Source: Bacteroidales bacterium H4 | GTDB taxonomy: Bacteria; Bacteroidota; Bacteroidia; Bacteroidales; Muribaculaceae | Assembly: GCA_001701165.1 (NCBI GenBank) | Contig: DAAP01000011.1 | Span: forward strand, 1-15,427 | DNA: 15,427 nucleotides | Direction: 5' to 3' | Shown here: piece after piece, positions 1-6,234 of the stretch | Position numbering within the stretch: the first letter of the stretch is position 1 | Layout of the letters: every line of letters starts with the position of its first letter | Program-made: the position numbers and the translations under genes | Notes under the pieces: generated by a model | Seen by the model: only the letters and a program-made list of their open reading frames with translations | Database searches by the model: none | What the model was told of the DNA's origin: nothing

Positions 1-552
1 TTTTTGATGCGGTTGCCCTGCGGCAAACGCACGCTCAAACGAAAAATTCACGAGTTTGTCTACCAGAGCGCGAGCGAAAGCCGAGCGTTGGTCGGAGTCG
101 GTAACGTAAGGTGTCAGCCTCTCAAACAGTGGAATTTTGGTGTTCTGCGTAGTTTGAGTACAGAAAATGTCGAGATTCTGCTCCGCAATATCTGTCATTG
201 TAGCATCGAATATGGTGTCGAAATCGCCTCGGCTTGACTGATTCCACAAAACAGATAGCAAATGCTGAGGTTGTAGCTTGAGCGACTCGGGTGGCAGAGC
301 AATCATCAACATCTGACGCTCTTGGTCAGACAGCGCGATATAGGCATCCTCCCATTTATCCGCTTCGCGGATCTTGTCGGCATAGCGACTTTTTGCACGC
401 TTCAGTTCGTAACCGAACTTGTCATTCAAGAACTTATATAAGAATACCTGGGTGATAATTTTATATTCGTTACCGTCATTACCAAGTCCGTATGATTGGC
501 ACGTGGCTTTCAAATCGTCTATAAGACGGATTGTTTCTTCTTTTATATTCAT
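1..552 (-). CDS. hsdM: Type I restriction-modification methyltransferase subunit M, N-terminal part (cut by window edge)
   Basis: Reading the minus strand from the ATG at 552 gives 184 uninterrupted codons to base 1, so only the N-terminal part is present. The protein begins MNIKEETIRLIDDLKATC and continues with the helical, charged HsdM N-terminal region (for example YKIITQVFLYKFLNDKFGYE at about residues 27-46). In type I systems this domain packs against HsdS and DNA. The S-adenosylmethionine motif and the NPPF/Y adenine-methylation motif would lie beyond the left edge and cannot be checked. The start is only 4 nt downstream of the hsdR stop, so the two are almost certainly co-transcribed and perhaps translationally coupled. 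In the complete enzyme this subunit methylates adenine in the bipartite target read by HsdS. The identification rests on the N-terminal domain plus the hsdR neighbour. Confidence 0.85.
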   Translation of the reverse strand, partial: MNIKEETIRLIDDLKATCQSYGLGNDGNEYKIITQVFLYKFLNDKFGYELKRAKSRYADKIREADKWEDAYIALSDQERQMLMIALPPESLKLQPQHLLSVLWNQSSRGDFDTIFDATMTDIAEQNLDIFCTQTTQNTKIPLFERLTPYVTDSDQRSAFARALVDKLVNFSFERAFAAGQPHQK

Positions 553-556
553 ATTA

Positions 557-3500
557 CTATGCAGGGTACGTCGCGTTGTATTGATTGAGATATTGTCGAG
601 CGATGCCGTTTTTCACAAAGTCGTAGTCATCCGGCGTTGCCGTATCGGAAACCTGTGGGAAATGATACAAGATATCATTGACCGTTGACAGTACCGTCTG
701 TTCAAAATAAGCATCCTTTTTTAATATATCATTACGGTCATATACCTTGGAGTCCACCTCATCTTTTATCATATTCAAAATGACACAAATCTCGCTGTCA
801 GAGAATGTAAACAGTGGCTTCTTTTCGTGTGACTTACGGTCAGAGTTAACTTCTCTGATGCGTTTGTGTACACGGGCAAATTTAGCATCTCCATTATATT
901 TCTTCAGTAGATTGTTATTTGTCTGCTGAATAGTTTTAAGTCTTGTGATAATGGAGTCTAAAGCTGCGGTTTCTTCATTGTATTTGGCGATGGAATCAAT
1001 CACAAATCCATGTTCTTTGAAACGTTCGGTGAACGCCTGACGCAAGGTGATGAATTCAGGGTCGTCTTGGTCGATATTGGCGGTAAAAGCACGAATGGTA
1101 TCACGCCACTTGTCTTTGAGCTCTCGTCCTCCGGCTATAATTTTGAGTTCTTCCTCGCCAATTTTTGAGAAAGTAAACTCAATATCTTGCATTGCCTCAT
1201 TTATAAGTACCGTGGTTTGTTCATTACTGGAAAAAGCTTCCTTCTGATTGATGATAGTAATGTGATGTTGAACTTCCTTCAGCATTTCAGGAAGTCTTGT
1301 GAGTTCCACTTTCGCAAACTTTTCTTTCAATTCATCATCGCCAAACGTGCGCACAAGGTTGCCGCAATCTTTAGCGGCTTCAAGTGCTTTTCTCAAGTCG
1401 AGGAGTGTTTTCTTGTCTTGAATAGTGGAAACTTCGGAGCTGAAGTCTTCAACATTGTCGATGGTATATTCAAAGAGCGCATCTTGAATGCTGTGCATCA
1501 TATCCAAAATTTCCTGCGGAGATTCAAGAACTTGAGTAAACGTATTCGTCGTATTGAGGCCTGTTTCTTCAGGATCATTGAATTTGTTCAATTCTTTAAG
1601 ATATGCTTCATTTGTTTCATCAAAATTTCGCTTAATGTCAGCGAAGTCAATGACGTATCCATAGCGATTATCCTTATAAGGACGATTCACACGCGTAAGT
1701 GCCTGTAACAAATTGTGATCCTTTAGCTTTCGCCCAAAATATAAGCGTTTCAATCTGGGCGCATCAAATCCGGTTAAAAGCATATTATACACAATAAGCA
1801 CATCCACAGTCATATTCTTCTTGAAATCCTTGACTATCTGCTTGCGAGTCTCCTTATCGTCGGTGTCATGAAGAATGAGTCTGGCCTTCAGCGATGTTGG
1901 GAAAGACGCTGTTTTATTCATTTCGGCCTGTACCTCGTCCCAATAAGCGGCAAGATTGCGTGCTTGTCCACTCGTTTCACAAATAACCATACCACCAAGA
2001 GTTTCATCGCCATGCTGCATACGAAAGCGAGACAAGTCGGAAATGACATAACGAATCAACTCTTTCACATAGCTTTCGTGTTCCACTATGGCGGCTTTCT
2101 TCACATCTTTCTTAAGCACAAGTTCTTCCAGCTTTGCCATAACTTGTGTGAGCTTCTCTTTGTATGAGGTTTCGATGTCTTCACGAATTATTTTTAGTGT
2201 ATATCCATCAGCAATAGAACGATCGTAATAGTAGGTGTGGAAATAGCTGTTAAATACAGTAGCCGTAGCTCTTTCATCCTTTAATAGAGGGGTGCCTGTC
2301 AATGCTATTTTAATCGAGTTTGTATCAGCATCAAACAAATTGGCAAGGAAGCATCCGCCGGGACGGTATCCCCTATGTGCTTCATCAAGAATGAATACTC
2401 GCTGAAGATTGGTGGCATACCCGGGCAAGTCCACCTTTTCCTTGTCTTCGGCAAAACGCTGAATATTGACTACTGTAATTTCTTGTTTACCACTCGTGCC
2501 CTGTTGTGACTGTGAATTACGGAATTGCTCCATTAATTCTTTTTTTGAATTGGCTGTTGTCACAACCAAGCCGCGAGCCTCAAACTCTTGGGAAGCCTGT
2601 TCAAGTAAGTCCAGGCGATCAACGATAAAGTAGAATCTTGTTACTTTGTTTTGCCGGGCAAAATAGTCATTCAGAATATAAGTGAGGTGAAAAGCTAAAG
2701 CAGTCTTTCCGCTTCCCTGTGTATGCCACACCACACCGGACTTAGCACCATTGTCAAGATTGTCGCATATAGCCATCGAAGCAAACATTTGCTGATATCG
2801 CATAATGTGCTTTTGGTCGGTAACTTCGATTTTACCATCAACTTCTCGTTCCGACTTTACATAAGCTATGCCATAATGCAGAATAAAAAGAAGCCTTTCA
2901 GGCGAGCACATGGATGTTAATATTCTGTTTGTCGGCGTGTTAGTGCTTAGATTGGTTTGATATTCCGGAGTGGTGTGTATTACTTGACAGTTATAGTCTT
3001 TGAGTATTTGTTTTTCCACCTCTTTGTCAATAGACCTATATGGGAAATCCTTATTATATGGCGCGACATCGAGATTTGAGCGATTTTCTTCCCTAAAGCA
3101 ATTGAATGGAGCAGATTGTCGTGCGGCGGTACAATAGAATGCTCCTTGCAGAGGTACAATGCCTCCCATTGTGTCATACTCCATGTTATTAGAGAAAATC
3201 ATCAATTGGGTGATGTTAATGAACGAGCGGAATTTCTTGTTTAGAAACCGCTGAAGGTTCATCCTTCGACTCTCAGCCACCATTCCACCGGTATTGTTAG
3301 GTTTCTTCACTTCGACAAAGCAAAGAGGAAGTCCATTTACAAATAGGGTAATATCGGGCCGAAATTCATCTTGTCCATTTTTGCAAGTAAACTCTGCAGT
3401 AAAATGGAATTCGTTGTTGTTTGGATTATCAAAATCAATTAATTTGGTAGGTGATATAGCCTTTAGACGTCGATAAAATGCGTGACCTAAATCATCATTT

Positions 3501-3730
3501 TTCAATTCTTGTCTAATCGATTGCAACGTTTGCAATCCTTCACCCAAGTGCGAAGGATTCAACTTGTCAAATTGCGAGCAAAAAATGTCCGTGAGTATAT
3601 TTGTTTCCGGATCATATACTTTGCCGGCATCTTCTTCTGAAATCTTACCAAAATACTTATATCCTAATCTTGTCAAATGCACCATCGCTGGCATTTGAAC
3701 GCGTGTCGCTTCATTAAATTTAATACTCAT
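557..3730 (-). CDS. hsdR: Type I restriction endonuclease subunit R (DNA translocase/nuclease)
   Basis: About 1057 residues, normal for HsdR. It is the motor and cleavage subunit that translocates DNA with ATP and cuts unmethylated DNA away from the recognition site. Motifs, numbered from the ATG at 3730: a PD-(D/E)xK-type nuclease site with D126 (RPDITLF) and E140-x-K142 (FVEVKK); Walker A TQGSGKT at 337-343; DEAH at 449-452 within VFILDEAHRG; TGTP at 478-481; motif V LLTGFDAPRL near 651; and motif VI QALTRVNR at 676-683. All key residues are present, so the subunit looks active. A TTG two codons upstream (3736) is in frame, but the ATG at 3730 (MSIKFNEATR) is preferred. The gene leads an hsdR-hsdM order and is clearly more AT-rich than the genes to its right, consistent with horizontal acquisition. 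Specificity cannot be inferred because no hsdS is visible. Confidence 0.95.
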   Translation of the reverse strand: MSIKFNEATRVQMPAMVHLTRLGYKYFGKISEEDAGKVYDPETNILTDIFCSQFDKLNPSHLGEGLQTLQSIRQELKNDDLGHAFYRRLKAISPTKLIDFDNPNNNEFHFTAEFTCKNGQDEFRPDITLFVNGLPLCFVEVKKPNNTGGMVAESRRMNLQRFLNKKFRSFINITQLMIFSNNMEYDTMGGIVPLQGAFYCTAARQSAPFNCFREENRSNLDVAPYNKDFPYRSIDKEVEKQILKDYNCQVIHTTPEYQTNLSTNTPTNRILTSMCSPERLLFILHYGIAYVKSEREVDGKIEVTDQKHIMRYQQMFASMAICDNLDNGAKSGVVWHTQGSGKTALAFHLTYILNDYFARQNKVTRFYFIVDRLDLLEQASQEFEARGLVVTTANSKKELMEQFRNSQSQQGTSGKQEITVVNIQRFAEDKEKVDLPGYATNLQRVFILDEAHRGYRPGGCFLANLFDADTNSIKIALTGTPLLKDERATATVFNSYFHTYYYDRSIADGYTLKIIREDIETSYKEKLTQVMAKLEELVLKKDVKKAAIVEHESYVKELIRYVISDLSRFRMQHGDETLGGMVICETSGQARNLAAYWDEVQAEMNKTASFPTSLKARLILHDTDDKETRKQIVKDFKKNMTVDVLIVYNMLLTGFDAPRLKRLYFGRKLKDHNLLQALTRVNRPYKDNRYGYVIDFADIKRNFDETNEAYLKELNKFNDPEETGLNTTNTFTQVLESPQEILDMMHSIQDALFEYTIDNVEDFSSEVSTIQDKKTLLDLRKALEAAKDCGNLVRTFGDDELKEKFAKVELTRLPEMLKEVQHHITIINQKEAFSSNEQTTVLINEAMQDIEFTFSKIGEEELKIIAGGRELKDKWRDTIRAFTANIDQDDPEFITLRQAFTERFKEHGFVIDSIAKYNEETAALDSIITRLKTIQQTNNNLLKKYNGDAKFARVHKRIREVNSDRKSHEKKPLFTFSDSEICVILNMIKDEVDSKVYDRNDILKKDAYFEQTVLSTVNDILYHFPQVSDTATPDDYDFVKNGIARQYLNQYNATYPA

Positions 3731-3752
3731 ACACAATGCGAAAGCTCAGCTC

Positions 3753-3794
3753 TTTGTAGGGCTTGCAGGCCGGCCATGCCCTATTCTCTACAAA
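3753..3794 (-). repeat. Imperfect inverted repeat just upstream of hsdR
   Basis: TTTGTAG (3753-3759) pairs perfectly with CTACAAA (3788-3794). Inside, GGGC (3759-3762) can pair with GCCC (3778-3781), sharing G3759 with the outer stem, and the centre contains the 8-bp palindrome GGCCGGCC (3768-3775). If transcribed toward hsdR it would lie in that gene's leader, ending about 22 nt before the start codon. There is no U-tract next to it, so it is not a normal intrinsic terminator. It may be a leader structure or a copy of a dispersed intergenic repeat. Confidence 0.5.
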
Positions 3795-3867
3795 AAATTC
3801 AGTAGTTTAAGTTTATTGTTCGGTTAATCATATTTGTGGCCATTTGCAAGTCGTATCATATACAAAA

Positions 3868-3875
3868 CAAAGGTA
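3868..3875 (-). promoter_or_regulatory. Possible -7 promoter box for hsdR-hsdM
   Basis: Read on the minus strand this is TACCTTTG, an exact match to the Bacteroidota -7 consensus TAnnTTTG. No good TTTG/TTG -33 element lies 19-21 nt upstream, so the match may be chance. If real, the hsdR transcript would carry a leader of about 130 nt containing the 3753-3794 hairpin. Confidence 0.3.
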
Positions 3876-4018
3876 CTAATTTTTGCGAATGTATCATACT
3901 CACCATAGCAAAAAAAGTTCCTACGAGCTGATAATATCGTCTGCAGCAACATTGCTATTTTACAGATTAAACGAGTTGATGCACTTATATAAAACGGGAA
4001 TGGGGTAGAGTGGGGCTA

Positions 4019-4049
4019 TTGCGGATGTCGGGGGATATGGGTAACTTTG
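4019..4049 (+). promoter_or_regulatory. Predicted promoter of the GT10 fucosyltransferase gene
   Basis: A TTG (4019-4021, within ATTG) is followed after 20 nt by TAACTTTG (4042-4049), an exact TAnnTTTG -7 box. This is the spacing of the primary sigma factor of Bacteroidota. Transcription would start near 4056, giving a leader of about 140 nt that contains the whole 18-bp repeat array. Confidence 0.55.
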
Positions 4050-4071
4050 CCGGGAGAAAGCGAAATTTTGA

Positions 4072-4161
4072 GCAGAGATATAATCTTATGCAGAGATATA
4101 ATCTTATGCAGAGATATAGTCTTATGCAGAGATATAGTCTTGAGCAGAGATATAGTATAAA
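4072..4161 (+). repeat. Tandem array of an 18-bp unit (about 4.5 copies) in the fucosyltransferase leader
   Basis: Units start at 4072, 4090, 4108, 4126 and 4144. The first two are identical, GCAGAGATATAATCTTAT. The third and fourth carry GTCT in place of ATCT, and the fourth ends TTGA instead of TTAT. The fifth decays after GCAGAGATATAGT. Each of the first four contains an 11-nt mini-inverted repeat, AGAT-ATA-ATCT or AGAT-ATA-GTCT; the variant still pairs in RNA through a U-G wobble. The array lies between the predicted promoter and the start codon at 4195. Such arrays readily change copy number by slippage or recombination. Confidence 0.9.
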
Positions 4162-4194
4162 GCATTAAAATCTTAAGCGAAATAAAAGACGAAT

Positions 4195-5163
4195 ATGGAA
4201 AACCGGACGGTGACAGTGAAGTTCGTGGATTTCTGGCAGTCGTTTGATTGGCGGGACAATCGCTTCGTGCGGGCGCTGAGGTCGCAGCGGCAAGTGACGG
4301 TGCTGAAGCCGTCGTCGCCGGAGGTGCCGGATATTCTGTTCTACTCGCGCGGCCCGGGATGCGACCATCTGCGATATGATTGCCTGAAAGTGTATTTTAC
4401 GGGCGAAAATGATTTCCCGGATTTCAACGAATGCGATTATGCCTTGTCGTTTTATGAGTGCGACTGCGGCGGTCGCAATTTGCGCTATCCGCTGTATATG
4501 CTCTACGAGTGCGATGAGGCGGCTCGTCCGCCGGTGTTGTCGGACGCCGAGGCCTTGGACCGCGGCTTTTGCTCGCTGGTGATGAGCAATGCCTCTAATT
4601 GCCACCCCCGGCGGCTCGAAATTGTCGATGCCATCGAGGCTTACCGACCATTGGCCTACGGCGGCGCCTTCCGCAATAATGTCGGCTCACGTGTGGAGGA
4701 CAAGATTTCGTTTATCAGCGGCTACAAGTTCAATCTGGCGCTCGAGAACTCGGTCATGCCGGGCTACGTCACCGAGAAGCTGCTCGAACCGCTGGCCGCC
4801 GCCACCGTCCCTATATACTGGGGTGCGGATGCAGCGAAGCACGATTTCAATCCCGAATCGTTTGTGTGCGTCAACGATTATGCCACATTTGACAGTCTCG
4901 TGGCCGAGCTCAGGCGTTTGGACAACGACTCGGCGGCCTACCTGGCCATGCTTCGCGCACCTTCGCATACAGGCGATACTGTGGCGCGAATGGATACGCG
5001 CCTGGCCGAGTTTCTCAACGCTATCGCCGACCGGCCCGAGCGACGCATTTCCCCCTATGGCGAGATACACAATCTCCAACGACGCAACCGCGCTTTGGTG
5101 CCGCTGTGGCACAGCCGTGTGGGGCGGGCGGCGGCGCGACTGCTCGGACACATTGCAAAATAG
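4195..5163 (+). CDS. Family GT10 fucosyltransferase (alpha-1,3/4-type)
   Basis: 322 residues and no signal peptide, so it is probably cytoplasmic or peripheral at the inner membrane. The family transfers fucose from GDP-fucose to GlcNAc/Glc-containing acceptors, making Lewis-like structures. The C-terminal GT10 signature is intact: YKFNLALENS (177-186), GYVTEK (190-195), then TVPIYWGA and HDFNPESFV (216-223). Y191, E194 and K195 correspond to GDP-fucose-contacting residues known in the Helicobacter pylori enzyme. The N-terminal acceptor lobe carries VYFTGENDFPDFNECDYA at 66-83, also typical of bacterial members. It lacks the C-terminal heptad repeats of H. pylori enzymes and ends in a short basic, possibly membrane-associating tail. 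The ATG at 4195 follows an AT-rich leader. It stands alone: no other glycan-assembly gene adjoins it, so the acceptor cannot be named. Family assignment is firm; linkage type is inferred. Confidence 0.92.
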   Translation: MENRTVTVKFVDFWQSFDWRDNRFVRALRSQRQVTVLKPSSPEVPDILFYSRGPGCDHLRYDCLKVYFTGENDFPDFNECDYALSFYECDCGGRNLRYPLYMLYECDEAARPPVLSDAEALDRGFCSLVMSNASNCHPRRLEIVDAIEAYRPLAYGGAFRNNVGSRVEDKISFISGYKFNLALENSVMPGYVTEKLLEPLAAATVPIYWGADAAKHDFNPESFVCVNDYATFDSLVAELRRLDNDSAAYLAMLRAPSHTGDTVARMDTRLAEFLNAIADRPERRISPYGEIHNLQRRNRALVPLWHSRVGRAAARLLGHIAK

Positions 5164-5188
5164 GACATTCGCATGTCAAAATAGGACA
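5156..5188 (+). repeat. 21-bp-period imperfect duplication over the fucosyltransferase stop codon
   Basis: CAAAATAGGACA occurs at 5156-5167 and again at 5177-5188. The first copy contains the TAG stop of the fucosyltransferase gene. The second carries another TAG in the same frame (5182-5184). The 21-bp period equals seven codons, so this looks like a small tandem duplication at the gene end. Confidence 0.6.
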
Positions 5189-5213
5189 AAAACGGGGCTG
5201 AATGCACTTTTGA

Positions 5214-5245
5214 TTTGGAATGATGCCCGGAGCGTACTATCTTTG
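5214..5245 (+). promoter_or_regulatory. Promoter of the beta-barrel protein gene
   Basis: TTTG (5214-5217), a 20-nt spacer, then TATCTTTG (5238-5245). Both elements match the Bacteroidota consensus exactly with ideal spacing. Transcription should start near 5252, leaving a leader of about 63 nt before the ATG at 5315. Confidence 0.75.
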
Positions 5246-5314
5246 CAAATAGAGACCGAACGTATCTTTATACCACCGCAATAGTAATTTATTTAACCAA
5301 AAAGCATTGCTAAT

Positions 5315-6030
5315 ATGAGAAAATTTTTGCGACCATCCTTCTATGCGCAGGCCTATCGGTAGCGCAAGCCGCACCCAACGTATTCAACCACCTCGGTATC
5401 GGTGCCGCTGTCGGTACCAACGGTCTATCCTTCGAGGTAGCCACTCCCATCACCGGCTTCGTCAATATGCGTGCCGGCGTGTCCTATATGCCCGGCTTCA
5501 CCTTCCATGCCGATGCCGATTACACCTATAGCGTGGCGACAATCAACCGCACCGGCATGGTAAGCCTCAAGGGCGACCTCGGCCGCGTCCAAGGCCAAGT
5601 TATCTTCAACGTCTATCCGGCGCCCGTAGTACCCTTCTACGTGGCTGTAGGCGCATACTTCGGCGGTGGTACACTGCTCAAAATTTCCGGTCAAGCACCC
5701 GAACTGGCAGCCTTAGCCTCCACAAGCGGCGGTGCTGTCATCGGCGGATACAAAATACCCATAGATCCGCAGGGCAATATCTCCGGCGGCCTGAAGGTGA
5801 ATAGCTTCCGCCCCTATATAGGCATCGGCTGGGGCCGTGCCATTCCCGGCAAATTGGTCAACTTCGCCCTTGACCTCGGTGTCCAATTTCAGGGCAAGCC
5901 CGAGTTGTACACCGATTACGGCGAAATCGATTCCGCTATAGTTGAGGACGACAACACCTTCAATAAGATTGCCGATGCGCTCAAGGTGTACCCCACGCTG
6001 ACCTTCAAGCTCAATTTCCGCGCATTTTGA
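5315..6030 (+). CDS. Putative outer-membrane beta-barrel protein with a frameshift right after its start codon
   Basis: The frame ending at 6030 is open back to a TAA at 5311 and encodes about 236 residues. It contains a clear signal peptide (KIFATILLCAGLSVAQA, cleaved before APNVF), alternating hydrophobic/polar strands with many Gly and Tyr, and a terminal Phe (TFKLNFRAF), as in outer-membrane barrels. This frame has no start codon before 5467. The ATG at 5315 has the right position behind a consensus promoter, but as written reads MRKFLRPSFYAQAYR and stops at 5360. One extra A or T in the AAAATTTTT run (5320-5328) would restore MRKIFATILLCAGLSVAQA. So the gene is either frameshifted, switchable at the homopolymer, or affected by a 1-nt sequence error. 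Starting at 5467 would remove the signal peptide and first strands and is unlikely. The specific family was not recognised. Confidence 0.7.
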
Positions 6031-6094
6031 TACACTTGCGACCAAGCGCCGCGCGTGCCTGATGATGCACGCCTCAGGCGCCCCGCACGACACC

Positions 6095-6131
6095 ACGTCC
6101 CGGCAGACACGATGCCGGGACGTATTTTTTT
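6095..6131 (+). terminator. Intrinsic terminator after the beta-barrel gene
   Basis: ACGTCCCGGCA (6095-6105) and TGCCGGGACGT (6113-6123) form a perfect 11-bp stem with a 7-nt loop. It is followed by A and seven T (6125-6131). It isolates the barrel gene from the PBP1A promoter just downstream. Confidence 0.92.
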
Positions 6132-6159
6132 GCGAAAAATAATCGCAAAGGCCAAAGCA

Positions 6160-6191
6160 TTTGGCCGTAACCGCTATTATTTGTAATTTTG
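6160..6191 (+). promoter_or_regulatory. Promoter of the PBP1A gene
   Basis: TTTG (6160-6163), a 20-nt spacer, then TAATTTTG (6184-6191): an ideal Bacteroidota promoter. The expected transcription start, near 6198, is only about 7 nt before the ATG at 6205 but about 37 nt before the ATG at 6235. This favours the second as the translation start. Confidence 0.75.
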
Positions 6192-6234
6192 CACACAAGG
6201 CGCAATGCGCCGTCACCTTTATGACATTTCATGC

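Larger units (their letters stand above)
3731..4194. other. AT-rich intergenic region between divergent hsdR and the fucosyltransferase gene
   Basis: No convincing coding sequence is present. From left to right it holds a hairpin close to hsdR (3753-3794), a possible minus-strand -7 box (3868-3875), a plain AT-rich stretch with nothing I can assign (about 3876-4017), a plus-strand promoter candidate (4019-4049) and an 18-bp tandem repeat array (4072-4161). The boundary between AT-rich R-M DNA and GC-richer core-like DNA falls in or near this region. No tRNA gene, integrase or clear attachment site is visible. Confidence 0.7.

Noticed and set aside
1187..1708. 173-codon plus-strand ORF antisense to hsdR
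   Set aside because: Antisense shadow of a well-supported HsdR coding region with no recognisable domain.
3731..3736. TTG start for HsdR at 3736
   Set aside because: Adds only two residues before an ATG; the ATG at 3730 is the more usual choice.
4078..4121. TATAAT -10 boxes inside the 18-bp repeats as multiple promoters
   Set aside because: The host's promoters here follow TAnnTTTG, not TATAAT, and the repeats contain no TTTG element; a better promoter lies just upstream.
4072..4161. CRISPR-like array
   Set aside because: Units are 18 bp directly abutting with no unique spacers, and no cas gene is present; it is a simple tandem repeat.
4589..5284. 231-codon plus-strand ORF overlapping the fucosyltransferase
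   Set aside because: Out-of-frame shadow in GC-rich DNA, with Arg/Ser/Pro-rich composition and no family resemblance; it overlaps a gene with clear GT10 motifs.
5467..6030. Barrel protein starting at the ATG at 5467
   Set aside because: This would discard an obvious signal peptide and the first strands encoded in the same open frame upstream; the frameshift explanation fits better.
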